In this document: one piece after another, positions 22,587-33,810 of the stretch
Numbering within the stretch: the first letter of the stretch is position 1
How the letters are laid out: each line of letters opens with the position of its first letter
Source: Hyparrhenia diplandra
Taxonomy: Eukaryota; Streptophyta; Magnoliopsida; Poales; Poaceae
Length of the DNA stretch: 64,000 nucleotides
Reading direction: 5' to 3'
NCBI GenBank assembly: GCA_015847255.1
Contig: JADLZK010012224.1
Span: forward strand, 1 to 64,000
Program-made: the position numbers and the translations under genes
The notes under the pieces: generated by a model
What the model saw: only the letters and a program-made list of their open reading frames with translations
Databases searched by the model: none
What the model was told of the DNA's origin: nothing

Positions 22587-23011
22587 CACTCCTGACCAAA
22601 ATAAGAAGAGTTTACTGTTACCAAGTGCAAATCACCAATCTTATCTAAAGTGAGAAAGCTTTGAGTAATAACAAACTATAATCAGTAAGATTAAGAAATG
22701 ACACAAAATCTGACAGAACATTACTTAACAGCGGGATTAAAAATAGGGTAATTTTGATTTTGATAAATTCCTAACAGTGGGGGCTTTTGCTGTTGTTCTT
22801 TTCATAAAAAAGATAGGATAATCCACCAAGGCCACTTGAGGCTAATCCACTACGCCCACTTTAGTAATTAGACGAACATAATACAGTGATCTGTCAATGG
22901 ATATGGAATAAAAACTCCATAGCAATCAGCACATTAACAAAATGAATGCAACATATGCTAGCATTTACGTGTTCTTTACAAATCATATGAGATATTAGAT
23001 GGAGGCATGGT

Positions 23012-23461
23012 CTTAGAAGCCAGGGGAACGGGAACATGCCCAATTCAGTGATCCCGGAACGATGGGTATGGAACAATGTGGAACGCCGTTTCCAATCACG
23101 CATGGAACGCGGCCCCGGTTCACAACCAAGAGGAATTTTAACGCTGAGCGTTGTTGAAGCATCTTATTGTCATCAAGTGTCTTAAACACTGTGAAATCTA
23201 TCCATCCTCCCGACAAGAGAGAACAAGGCAATAGGCTCGCCGGAAGGCATCGGGAGCATCTCGTGATTGCATTTTGTGGACGCGAACGGGAACGCCTTAT
23301 TTTGGGAACATGTTCCGGGAACACGCTCCATCTAGATTAGGTGCACCGCTCCATATGGATTTGGTACAGCATAAAAGCTATATACCCCCTTCGCTCCATA
23401 GTTTTTAAAATGTCGTACCACGCACCACGTTCCTCACGCTCAGGGGAACCTGGCTTCTAAG
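23012..23461. mobile_element. Non-autonomous TIR transposon, hAT-like
   Basis: A 450 bp insert with inverted ends CTTAGAAGCCAGG...CCTGGCTTCTAAG and 8 bp target duplications GGCATGGT at 23004-23011 and 23462-23469. Copy B has one uninterrupted GGCATGGT there, so this insertion is later than the duplication. No ORF of note. The 8 bp duplication suggests hAT, but the ends are not the classic hAT type. Confidence 0.85.
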
Positions 23462-23606
23462 GGCATGGTCATACTCATAGGATTAAAAAATGCACATCTA
23501 CACCTCTATAAGGATTAGTTTTTTTTCCTGTTAGATCTGTCTTTTGGATTGGTCATAGCAAAAAAAAATTGTACATATACAAAATAAGGTTTGCAGCGAA
23601 TGACTA

Positions 23607-24354
23607 AACTGCCACTCTCCCCTGTCAAAGCAATGCGGGCACCACATGTCATATTCTTCTTCCTCTTGCCATCTTCCATTGCTGAAGAACAGCATTTGCC
23701 ACCGTCAATCGCGGGCAGCAGCTTGCGGCCGGGGAGCTCGCGGCCTCGTCGGTGGCAAGCAGCTCGCTCGTGGCCAGGGCGGTGGCGAGCAGCGAGCAGT
23801 AGCAGCAGCACGCGGCCTGGACGGTGGCGAGCACCGAGCGATAGGAGCAGCACACGACCGGGGAGCTCGTCGATGAAGGCCGGGATGTCGAGCCAGCAGG
23901 GGAGCTCAGCCGCCCTAAACCCCAGGCCATCAGGCCAGGGAAAGGCGCCGGTCGGAGGGGACCTTAGCGGGCGAATGTGGCCTGGGCGAGCGGAGGTGGC
24001 CTGGCAAGCCTGAGGGGGCGGAGGTGGCCTGGCTGCCGGGCGGCCACCGGCAACGGCGGTGACGGGCGGCGCGAGTGGACTCGCTCCCCTTCCGTGTCCG
24101 TGCGGCTTCAGGAAAAGATAAGGAGGCAGGGTTATTTTGGTCATTTTCGATGTCCCAAACAGTGATAGAAAGTATTCGGAAATAGATAAAATAGGAAATC
24201 TTAGAAATCCCTTGAATTTTCGGAGTGGCGTCAAATTTTGAAAGTAGACAAATTTGATGTCAAATATTGAAATTTTTCCGAGCGGGCGGGTAGGAGCGGT
24301 TGGTGCCATGGCATTATGGAGGCGGAGGATGGTTCGCGACCTTGTTTATGGTTA
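23607..24354. other. GC-rich unique segment next to copy A
   Basis: It begins exactly where homology to copy B stops. About 23700-24100 is very GC-rich with short internal repeats (GGTGGCGAGCA, GGGGAGCTCG). A 264-codon minus-strand frame (24309-23515) spans it but is low-complexity Pro/Arg/Ala sequence running into the duplication. I regard that frame as chance. Confidence 0.4.
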
Positions 24355-24592
24355 CTCCTTTGGTCCTAAAATATGCTGCTATAGGAAATACGTCACCAAA
24401 TTTTTTCAACTTTAGGTTTAGATAAAATAAATGCAATATTTAAATCTCTAAATATATTTGTTAAAAAAATAGACTTAAAAACCTTTCCAATGATACTAAT
24501 TATTTAGTATAAATCTTTGTATATTTTAACATATTGAAACGATTGACTCTTCAGTAAAACGAGAATGATATCTATTTTGGGGACGGAGGAAG
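24355..24592. mobile_element. Stowaway-like MITE
   Basis: The ends CTCCTTTGGTCCTAAAATA and, inverted, CTTCCTCCGTCCCCAAAATA are flanked by TA (24353-24354 and 24593-24594). About 238 bp, AT-rich, non-coding. Confidence 0.78.
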
Positions 24593-24594
24593 TA

Positions 24595-25310
24595 TTTGGT
24601 TGGGTTTTTCTCTCTCTTTTGCCTTTGCAAAAGCCAACCAAGAATCTCTAAAGTAATAACATGCTTTCACTCAAAAAATTAGCTTTCACACTAAGACAAA
24701 CTAAAAAAAACCCTTTCCCTCTTTTTAGCCGCTTTGGGCTAAAAATTACCCGCACCGATTTGATTCCTTTTTTTTCATTCCCCGTCGTAGCGTCTTCTAT
24801 TGCGCGTCGCTCACCGCGGAACAAGCGGCCGTGACTCCTCTTTTGGGTCGGTTACCCTCTGGCCGGCGGTCCTCCTCCCCGGCCGCGACCTAACCCCTCG
24901 CCCTAGCGCGAAGCTCCATGATCGGCGGCACGCTGACGCCTCCATGGCCGCCGGGCACCAGGCTCACCGACGAGCCCCTTTCCCATGGTGGCGAAAGTGG
25001 ATGAGCACTCACCTTTTCCGGCCGGGCCGCGGAGTGGGGGCCTCAGCCGGTGGGTGTATCCCTCCCCTCGTCGGCCATCATGCTCGGTGAGCGGCTACCC
25101 CCGTCGCCTCGCTGGCTAGGGCCGCCTCGGCGAGGCCGTGGCAACCTACCGGGTCCGTGCTAGCCCACGTGAAGCTCGGGCGCGTCCCCATCCCTATCCT
25201 AGCGCAGTGAGACCCAGCGAGAGGAGGAAGAAGACAGGGTGTGTGCATGACGTGTGGGCCCACTTGTAAGTGAGTGGATTTTTTCTAAAAGCCATAAAAA
25301 CCCAACCAAA
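24595..25310. mobile_element. TIR-flanked element with GC-rich interior
   Basis: A perfect 15 bp inverted repeat, TTTGGTTGGGTTTTT (24595-24609) and AAAAACCCAACCAAA (25296-25310), encloses an interior whose central 450 bp is strongly GC-rich. No target duplication is evident, and no known protein is encoded. The GC jump could mean a captured genomic fragment. Confidence 0.5.
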
Positions 25311-25944
25311 TGGGCTTCCAACTATTGCACAACGGCTTTAAGCAAAACTATTTTTTTCGTAAAGCCACGCCAGCCATGTTTTTTTTAAGGCGCTAGAGCT
25401 CAAAGCAAACACATTGAAAAGCGGATGTGTTTGCTTGGGCTGCACCTTTTGAGAAAGCAGCTACGGGCTATGGCTTTGTTTCGCTTGTTCAATTCTTGCT
25501 TGAAATCGGCGTAGCGTTCATCAGGCATTGGCATGACACCTGCTGCAACCGTATTGCACACTGCTGCTCACCTACGACAATTTTGCGTTCAAATCACAGG
25601 TGCGTCAACCACAAAGCAAGGACAATTTTGCGTTCAAATCTCACAAAGCAACACATTCATCAGGATGAGGTCAAGATAATGACAGAATGCTCACTTTCAT
25701 GTTACGGCCACTTTGATTAAACACTTGTCTAAGAATAAACCAACCCTTCGCCTTCACCTTCCGCTGGCCATCAAGCTGGACCCTGTCACATCACACTTCA
25801 TTGAGCGATGGTTTGCTCGCTGGTGGTGGCAGTGCCAGGGAGCAGAGACAAGATGCTGCTGTTCGAGTCCACTATGTCAGGGCATTATCCATTGAATTGA
25901 ATGCATTCATATAATTTCGGCCATAAAAATACAGGGACATTACA
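25311..25944. other. Spacer between duplication copies
   Basis: No gene recognised. GACAATTTTGCGTTCAAATC occurs twice (about 25576 and 25620). Short frames here have no recognisable motifs. Confidence 0.4.
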
Positions 25945-26452
25945 TACGTATAGAGTAGCATATTTCAAGAAAGTTGAGAATCGCATGACCTGATTCAGAA
26001 TAGGTGAATAGTAAATGGTTTTTAATCCGTAGATATTACAATGGCTCCAATCCAAACAATCCTAAAATTGAACAAGCAGCATGACAGATAGGGAAGGTGA
26101 AAAGATGTGCTACAATTTAAATTATTGTACTACTAAATCAACGATTAACTCATTAAGATCACTATGATACTTATCCATAAACAGCTGCAACTGATGCCAA
26201 ATGATGTGAATGCCAGCGGTACAAAAACATGCTTGAATACAAGTTCCAGCCTTCCAGGGCTATCTGCTACATAACTCTCTTCATTACAATAGCCCTACAC
26301 ACAAAATATCCTTATATAGGCTTAAACACCAGTGAAGAAATCACAGGCAGAAGTACAAGCCGACCAATCTCCAGTCCAAAAACAAAAAAGACACACACCG
26401 CCCCATGTCTGCTGTATTTTCTCCTACATCAAAATAATTGGCGTTTCAATCC

Positions 26453-29400
26453 TCATCCTGCAGAATTTTCATGGAGCAAAACATACTCCCGGCTGCAGGG
26501 GAAAAAAGACAATGACAGGTACATCAGCAAAAGTTATTAGAAATGTTATGGAAATAGAAAATCACATCTTGTAAAGGTTATGGCTAGTACTCCCTCCGTT
26601 CAAATTAGAAGGCGTTTTGCTTTTCTAGATACATTTCTTTTCTTTATGCACCTAGTTATACACGATGTCTATAAACATAGTAAAAGAAATGTATCTAGAA
26701 AAGCCAAAACGTCTTATATTTTGGAATGGAGGTAATAGTAATTAACCATGAGCATAGTCTGTCATACTGCATAATACAACCATACCTCATCTCACAAAAA
26801 GTTACAGACACTCAAATATGCACAACTTTGTATTACAATTTGCCAAAAATATGTCGTTCCACCAACTTCATAATACATTTCTCTCTCATCTGCCTATTGT
26901 GCCCTAAGTATATGAATGCTGTTCTAACAAAATAAATATGCCTCCAAAGTTTCTTTCAAAATCCACTCCTCCCCAGCATACTTTTTTCCCACCACAGTTG
27001 AAACCAAATTTCATTACTATAAAGCAACAAAATTACAAGAGTTTAACAAAATGTAGAGAATATTTAATAAAGGTCCCCTTTGACAACCACTCGGAGAGAC
27101 CTCCAGAAACCAATTAAACATCGGCGACAAAACCAGACAACGAGCAATCTTCGCAGCATACTTAAAGAGAGAAACAACTCAAGTACGAGAGAAAAATGGA
27201 CTGTTTTCATTTTTTCTTGATACAAAATTTGCAAATCAAAAGCTAAAAAAACTACATTTATGTTAACTTTTCCTGAGAAGTGTCAGAAGTACATTGGTAG
27301 TGTTTCGATTGGAGAAATGACGCTCTCTCGTGAGAATCGGAAGAATCGGCTCCAAGCAGTATTTCCAGCCAGTGATTCAGAATCAGAACGATTCAGTGTT
27401 CTAACGTTAACATGGAAAATGGCAAGATGCTGCTGGTTTTGCATAGATTCTCCAGCGATGCGCTTCCTACTTCTTGATTTTTTTTCTGTTACATCATTTT
27501 TTAGTGCAACTAGTTAAAATCATTTTCTATGAAGATTCTGAAGGACGGGCACTCTACCGCCTGTAACCGGAAGGTCCTGGGTTCGAGTCCCAGCCATGCG
27601 GGTAAGGCTTGGCGCTAAAATACCCTTCCCTGGACCCGCGCAAGTGTGGGAGCCTACGGCATTGGGTACGCCCTTTTTTCTATGAAGATTCTGGTTCATC
27701 ATCCGAAACGCTTTGATCCAAAGCTTTTTTATCAGGATCCAGATCCGTACCAAACACACCCTAATACAATATAGGTGTGAAGAAGTATAACAAGGTGCAA
27801 AATGAATAAACAAATTTCACAACTAATTACCTAAACTTAGTAAAATAACATCTAGATAAATAACACTTTTTCCCATTGATGTAATGATAGATGGAGGCAG
27901 AATATACATCTATTGATTCTATTCACATATTAACCAGAAAATCAATATAGCACTTCAGTGGTTAACATCATACCTACTACTGCCAAACTTGATTGTGTCC
28001 TTTTCAAATAGCTCATAATAGCGCCTAGGCTCAATGCGATTTCCCTGGAAAAAAAATGAAATTCACATAAAAGAAGAGTCAAAACATGACCCTCAGATCT
28101 AATAGATCAACACACATTACTTACATTGATGAAAGTTCCATTTGTACTATCAAGATCCATGAGATAAGGCCTGACAAACAAGATGGTATGATAAAGCGTT
28201 ACTGATATAGTGAAATCAGGGAAGGCATTACTGATATCCCAGAACAGATATCACATAAAAAAACAAGAACCATGCAGAAAAACTAAAAAGCATATGTAAT
28301 TACCTGACTTTCTTTGCCATCATGCCATCTGGTTGCTCCTTCTCCACGAGCCTGAATAGAAAACAGTGAAGTTATTCCTATATGAATTCTTGATAGAGGT
28401 CCTTCTAAATTGGCACACAGCTCTCCTTGGTCATATAGGGAGGGAGCAGGAGTTTAGCATACCTATATTGGAGAACTGCATGTTGCTTGCTGCAGGAGGG
28501 ATGATCTGTGTTGACGTCTGCAACTCTCCTTTCTCTTCCAAAAGGTAGCAGGTCATCCGATGAACATACAATGGATCTGTTCAATCAGATATATCATAAC
28601 AAACATTTTCAAGCACAGAAAGTGCAAAACAGAAGCATATAATCACAAAAAGAACCATATCATTTTTTCCACATTCCCCACATCAATTCTAAGCTCTTAA
28701 AATATGGTTTTCAGGGTTCCCACACCATTGGGAAAGGCAAGCTGATTCATACTGTTCTGTGTTATACTCCATCTGCTCCAAATTGTAAGTTGTTTTGGCT
28801 TTTCTAGGTACATAGCTTTTTGCTATCCAGCTATGTTTATGCAGTCTTAGATACATAGCAAAAGCTACGCATATCTAAAAAACCAAAACGACTTGCACTT
28901 TGGGACGGAGGGATTACGTGATTTTTAGCTTCAGGCACAAAAGACGGCCTATAGTGGTATCAAAAAAAAAAAAAAAGAATAGAATGATGCAAAGTCAGGC
29001 AGAACCTGAATAGACAGATGTCACATACAAATGAGGACTTTTAACAGGTGGTTGACTGAATATCAGTGCTCAAATATAGTTTGCTTTTAACATGTAGGTT
29101 GTCGTTTCTCTTAAATTAGCAACGATATTTTCAAAGGTAAGTCAAATAAGTTATGTTAATTCATTCCAATTCAAAACAAATATGATGAGACGCCTGTTGT
29201 GAACTGATGCTTGTACAGTACTACAAATTTTTATTATTTCACAAAACCAATAAGCTAATAAGCAGTATTTTGACGGATATGGCACATGAGACTTCAAAGA
29301 GCCCTTTCTTGATATCCCAGGAAGAGAAAAATAATTGCACTAATTCAAAGTAGGCTTATGTTGTCATAATGTCATTTACTCCACAAGTCCACAGGTTTGC

Positions 29401-32340
29401 ATGTGCCCTATTTAAATGGATTATCAAGTGTAAAGAAATTTCTGCCATCACTAGTATAGTTTTTCTTCTGTTACAACTGTCTCTTGCCATGTTCATTCCA
29501 ATTGCAATAAACATCAATTTTCCCGGCTATCTTAGAAGTTCACAAGTAGATGAGTGCCATGTTTTCAAGTTTGTAGCGATAATAGACATGAGATGTAGGT
29601 GAATGTGGTTCCAGGATTTTGCAGCAATGCACCGTGGTGTAGGATTGGAATGAAGGTGATAATTTTTGTTGGTGTAGCTACTGGGTTGAACCAGGAGACA
29701 TAGCTAAATAACACCATATGTCACTAAATGCCTAAATGTATGTTTGTTCCTTCTACCTGTTTTGGAAAAAAACATTGAACTGATAGAAACCATGACATAA
29801 GAAAACAAAAGAATACATGGGAGTAAACAAGTAGAGAACTACCATTCAGTGGTTCACCGTCTTTAAATACATAAAACCTCCATCTAATATCTGACTTTCG
29901 AGCCTCTGGGGGTTCTGAATATAATAGATTTACACCTGAAGTAGGAACAAAGTGTTATCTCCAAAGATAACAGACAAACACTATTTGCTGCATATAATTA
30001 ATGGTTTTATCATTACAACAATTGTACACCTATGTTCACATATAAAAATACTAAAGATACAAGAGCTTCAGATAAGCACCTGCAACTCTGTTGGTCTCCT
30101 CGGCAAGCTTTCCAGACAATTCAAAAGGATGGCTTTTGCTGCAAAACAGGGGGAGGGGCTCAGATCTCAATACACAGCAACTGACAATTATTTAAAGCAA
30201 GGGAAACAAACATCACATGAATGGAGAAGTTTCAGTATTTTTCAGATAGATAAATTGCTATAATCATCATGTACAATATTCATCATGGATCATGCACCAC
30301 CTTTTCTTTTGCTTCAAGAGCTTCTGCGGTTGCATTCATTCTTGCCAAAGCATCAGGATCTCGCTCCTGACAAAAAAAAATAAGAAGAGCTCACTGTTAC
30401 CGAGTCCAAATCACCAATCTAATCTAAAGTGAGAAGGCTGAGAGTAATAACACACTATAATCAGTAAGATTAAGAAATGACACAAAAGCTTCAAAATCTG
30501 ACAGAACATTATTTAACAGCAGAATTAAAAAAATAGGGTTATTTTGGTGCAGTAAATTCCTAACGGTGGGGGGTTCCCCTGCTGTTGTTCTTTTCATAAA
30601 AAAAAAAGGATAATCCACCAAGGCCACTTGAGGCTAATCCACTACTCCACTTTAGTAACTAGACGAACATAATACAGTGATCTGTCAATGGATATGGCAT
30701 AAACAGTCCATAGCAATCAGCGCAATAACAAAATGAATGCAACATATGCTAGGGTTTACTTGTTCTTTCCAAATCATATGAGAGATTAGATGGAGGCATG
30801 GTCATACTCATAGGATTAAAAAAAAATGTACATCTACACCTCTACTAGGATCTAGTTTTTTTTTTTTCCTGGTAGAGCTCTCTTTTGCCATGGTCATAGC
30901 CAAAAAACAAAAATTGTACATATACAAAAATAAGGTTTGCAGCGAATGATGCTTCTAATAAGGATTTAATTTGTATTACAGGACACAAAGAGGTTAGTTT
31001 TGAGCACTGACCGGGATGCTTCACCTCCTCTAGAGTTAATGTCCTGAAATAAAACATAATGATGTTAGATTGCAGTTTACAGGTACCAATATGATTGATA
31101 CAACTGAGAGATCCTGTATGTATAGTGCATGCATGAGAAATGGGTTAGGGCTGCAGATTTCAGAATTCCACAATTAGTAGTAAAAACCCCATGGGACTAG
31201 AAATAATTCACTCACCCAATAGTTATTTGGTGGAGACTATCAACTTACCAGTAGCCAGTAGCAGGAATGCAGGAAACATTCATGAAACAAAAGTACGCTA
31301 AGCCATGTACATAAGGAGAAATGGAGAGATTTAAAGTGAAGGGTAAGATTTCACAAGAACCTCGGTACGTGCTGCACTTCTGGGCACCCTCGGTGATGGA
31401 TGGGATTCATGCCTGCCCCGATGCCTGTGCTCTTCTGGAGACACTGAGCGACCATGCCTGGGCGACCTTCCTGATCCCCCATTGCTCTCATGATCTGTTG
31501 GTTTCTCTCTTGTAGAATCCTTTCTGTCACTACGAACCACCCTTTGCTCCCTTGAAGAAGCAGATTTCGGTCATCCCGATTAAGCCTTCCATGCCTATCA
31601 TCATCCCGGCTCGACAATGTCTCCTTTGAAGCACCAGACTTGTCATCCCTCCCAACCCTCCTCTCCCTAGAATGATCCTTCCCATCATCTCGATCAGAAT
31701 TCTTGTCTTTCGCAGTACCTCTTGTATCCTCTCGATCTGACTTCCTATCTCTAGATGCATCCCTCCCTTCATCATGCTCCCTGTGCTTGCCCCGTGATTC
31801 CCTCTCTTCCCTGTGAGAGGATTTGCGGCGATCACCATTTGTTACCTGCATTGCCTCCCGATCCACCTTCCTGTCTCTTGAAGCATCCTTCTCCTCATCA
31901 TGCTCCCTCTGACTGGCCTTCCGGTGGTCACTGCCAGTAACCTCCCGCTCACCCTGGGCTCTCCTGAGCCTCTTGGTGCGCGGCGAGGGCGACCTAGAGA
32001 CGTGCCGCCTAGCAGGTGAGGGTGATCGTGACTGCTCCTGCATATGTTTCGGCGACCTGACCCGCTGGTCCTTGGCCTTGTCCCTGGGAGGCGACCTGAC
32101 CTTAGCAGGAGACTGCGGCGACTTGACACGCTCCTTCATCTTCTCCCTCGGAGGCGACCTCTCCCTGTCCCTGTGCGACGCACTTGACTTGGCAGGAGAC
32201 CGTGCCCTAGCAGGCGAACCCTTCCTCCGCTCTGGGGAACTCCGCCTGCGTGGCGGCGTTCCCCTCCGCTCCGTGTCCCGGGCTGGGGAACGCGATCTCC
32301 GCGTGTGCTCCTCCCTCCGCCGCTCCACCGCCGAAGCCAT
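26453..32340 (-). CDS. DDL: DAWDLE/SNIP1-like FHA-domain protein, frame broken at three homopolymers
   Basis: Homologue of Arabidopsis DAWDLE and animal SNIP1, a nuclear factor binding RNA and Dicer-like 1 that promotes miRNA processing and links to splicing. Exons: 32340-31361, 30366-30301, 30138-30080, 29935-29843, 28576-28463, 28351-28304, 28170-28125, 28044-27974 and 26492-26453, all GT/AG. Exon 1 is an RS/RD/KR-rich disordered region of about 327 residues. Exon 2 has ERDPDALARMNA. Exons 4-9 give the FHA domain with EPPEARK, FGRERR (phosphate-binding Arg), SCSKQHA, DLDSTNGTF and RYYELFEKDTIKFG, ending REYVLLHENSAG. Breaks: one base missing at 31565-31567, one extra at 30123-30126 and one missing at 28540-28543. 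Corrected exon lengths sum to 506 codons including the stop. Copy A keeps the missing base in exon 5, which argues for an error or very recent mutation. A 5'-UTR intron is likely at 32449-32348. Confidence 0.92.
26590..26732. mobile_element. Stowaway-like MITE, only in copy B
   Basis: The ends CTCCCTCCGTTC and TTGGAATGGAGG are flanked by TA. Copy A has the empty site (GGCTAGAGTAATTAACC near 19792), so insertion followed the duplication. It lies in intron 8 of the DDL-like gene. Confidence 0.85.
27526..27693 (-). mobile_element. Au-like tRNA-derived SINE with target duplications
   Basis: The plus strand has the B-box GGTTCGAGTCC at about 27583 and a 3' end like Au SINEs (GGGTACGCCCTTTTTT, about 27664-27679), so the element may read on the plus strand despite the host gene's minus orientation. 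The target duplication TCTATGAAGATTCTG is at 27526-27540 and 27679-27693. It is nested in an extra segment of intron 8 that copy A lacks. Confidence 0.82.
28767..28914. mobile_element. Stowaway-like MITE in copy B
   Basis: It begins CTCCATCTGCTCC and ends GGGACGGAGGGAT with TA flanks, and is the counterpart of the element at 21438-21583 in copy A. It lies in intron 4 of the DDL-like gene. Confidence 0.8.
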
Positions 32341-32493
32341 TGCTGACCTGGAGCAACACATTTTAAACACTGTTAGAGTGTTGATTCAGGACGCGAGGAA
32401 AGCACCGGACCCGGCATTCGTGCGAAGCAAGGGGTGGAGGGAAACTTACCGGAGATGGGGAGGCCGAATGGGTTTAGATGCTACCTCCCCACC

Positions 32494-32516
32494 CGGCGGC
32501 GGCGGCGGCGGCGGCG
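32494..32516. repeat. (CGG)n microsatellite in the 5' region of the DDL-like gene
   Basis: About eight GGC/CGG triplets lie just upstream of the 5'-UTR intron donor at 32449. They are probably in the 5' UTR or core promoter. Confidence 0.7.
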
Positions 32517-32699
32517 CTCTGCGCCGGCTGATTTTTCTGCTTCAATCGCCTCAATCGTGGAGATGACGATGATGATGATGCCTGGATGGATCGAGATGTT
32601 CGATGGGGAGAAAAGACTCAGAGAGGAGAGACGAGGAATAGCCCATGTAGTCTGCTGGCTGCTGTTTTGTTGGGCCGATGTGGCAAACAGTATTTAGGG

Positions 32700-33810
32700 C
32701 CCATTTATTTGAGCTTTGATTTTTAGCTAGCTGTTGCTCAAAAAAAAAAAAAAAAAAAAAAACTAGCTGTTTAGATTAAAACTTGTTTTTTTTTTTTTTT
32801 GCAGCTTTCGGCTGCTATTTTTTTATTGTTTTTTAATAAATTTTGAGTTTTTAGGCACACCAAAACCAAAAATGCTCCAGAATATGTTTTTCAGCTTTTG
32901 GTTCATTTTTTCATAAGCTAGCTTTCTATCTTTCAAAAAACAACTCAAAAGTTAGGCTATTTTGTTTTTAGGGGTGTTTGGATTCTTGGGAGGCTAGTGC
33001 TCTAGGGACTATTGGCCCCTCTTTTAGTCCCCATGTTATTATGTTTGGTAAGTTAAGGATTAAAATTTAGTCTCTGAGGAACCAAACAGAGCCTTAGTAA
33101 CTTTTGGCTTTTTAACTGACAGAAGCAAAAGGGCCTTAGCACGGAGACAAATATAGCCCCATTTGGAAGGAACCACTCTGGCTGAAGATCACATGTAGTG
33201 CATTCACAAATCACAAGCATTGAACAAAACTTAGTAGAGAGAAATATGGTGCAATACATCCAGAAAGTAACTGGGTAAAGTAGCACCCCTCATTGAGCAA
33301 TGTATCTCCGAAATCTTGTACCATTAAACCAAGAATTAGCGACAAAGCACAACCAAAATTCATTGTGGTAGCCATTCAAAATTTGCAGCTCTGCTCATCT
33401 CAACAGGTCCATCAGTTTTAGACCCATACAAGCGATGCAAAGAAAATACCTAAACAAATGTTTCAGTGTGAAGGTAAGGATTGCATTTCTGTCATTGGGC
33501 CAGGATGTAAGTATGCTTACTAGATGGTAAGTGTTTACATATGATAACTACAAAATCTGTAAGAATCAAAGCTCGCTATGCGGATCTTTTAAATCCAGAA
33601 AAGAATGAAGACACTGCAGTTCAATAGTTCATGAACCCAATAGGCGAACAACTCTGCACATCTGACATCTCATCATGTTTGCCTTCAAGGTGAGGGCCTG
33701 TCATTTCAGTGATAGAATCCACGCTTGAATCTTGTGTATCCAGTCTCTGCTAAGATAGTACAACAGCCAGATGGCACTAGAGTCTCCAGGTGGGAAGTTT
33801 ATATGTATAA
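32700..33810. other. Intergenic between the DDL-like gene and the cotransporter
   Basis: It holds long A and T runs (32739-32762 and 32787-32803) and a Tourist MITE. The lower-coordinate part is upstream of the DDL-like gene. The part just below 33811 should be the cotransporter 3' UTR. GGGCCCATTTATTTG near 32697 and AAAGGGCCTT near 33128 hint at an older TIR element around the Tourist, without proof. Confidence 0.4.
32971..33093. mobile_element. Tourist-like MITE
   Basis: The ends GGGGTGTTTGGATTC and GAACCAAACAGAGCC are inverted, and the 3 bp target duplication TTA lies at 32968-32970 and 33094-33096. That is the PIF/Harbinger signature. 123 bp. Confidence 0.82.

Larger units (their letters stand above)
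19180..23606. repeat. Segmental duplication, copy A
   Basis: This block aligns directly to 25945-30949 over its whole length. Matching borders: ACGTATGGGTAACATATTTCAAG against ACGTATAGAGTAGCATATTTCAAG at the low end, and GGTTTGCAGCGAATGA at the high end (about 23606 and 30949). Copy A lacks about 430 bp corresponding to 29937-30363 and the 26590-26732 and SINE insertions. It has gained the element at 23012-23461. Confidence 0.9.
25945..30949. repeat. Segmental duplication, copy B (contains DDL-like exons 2-9)
   Basis: Direct repeat of 19180-23606. It is longer because it keeps exons 2-3 and has gained a Stowaway (26590-26732) and an about 330 bp segment containing a SINE (27430-27760). The duplication break at 30949 lies inside intron 1 of the FHA gene, which explains why exon 1 exists only once. 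Confidence 0.9.

Noticed and set aside
23515..24309. 264-codon minus-strand frame as a gene.
   Set aside because: Low-complexity Pro/Arg/Ala sequence from GC-rich DNA; it runs into the duplicated non-coding segment and has no recognisable motif.
27541..27678. A functional tRNA gene (GGTTCGAGTCC box).
   Set aside because: No cloverleaf could be drawn, and the flanking duplications and Au-like 3' end identify a SINE.
31973..32566. 197-codon plus-strand frame opposite the DDL-like exon 1.
   Set aside because: It is the shadow of the RS-rich minus-strand exon; its Gly/Asp/Leu repeats mirror Arg/Ser codons.
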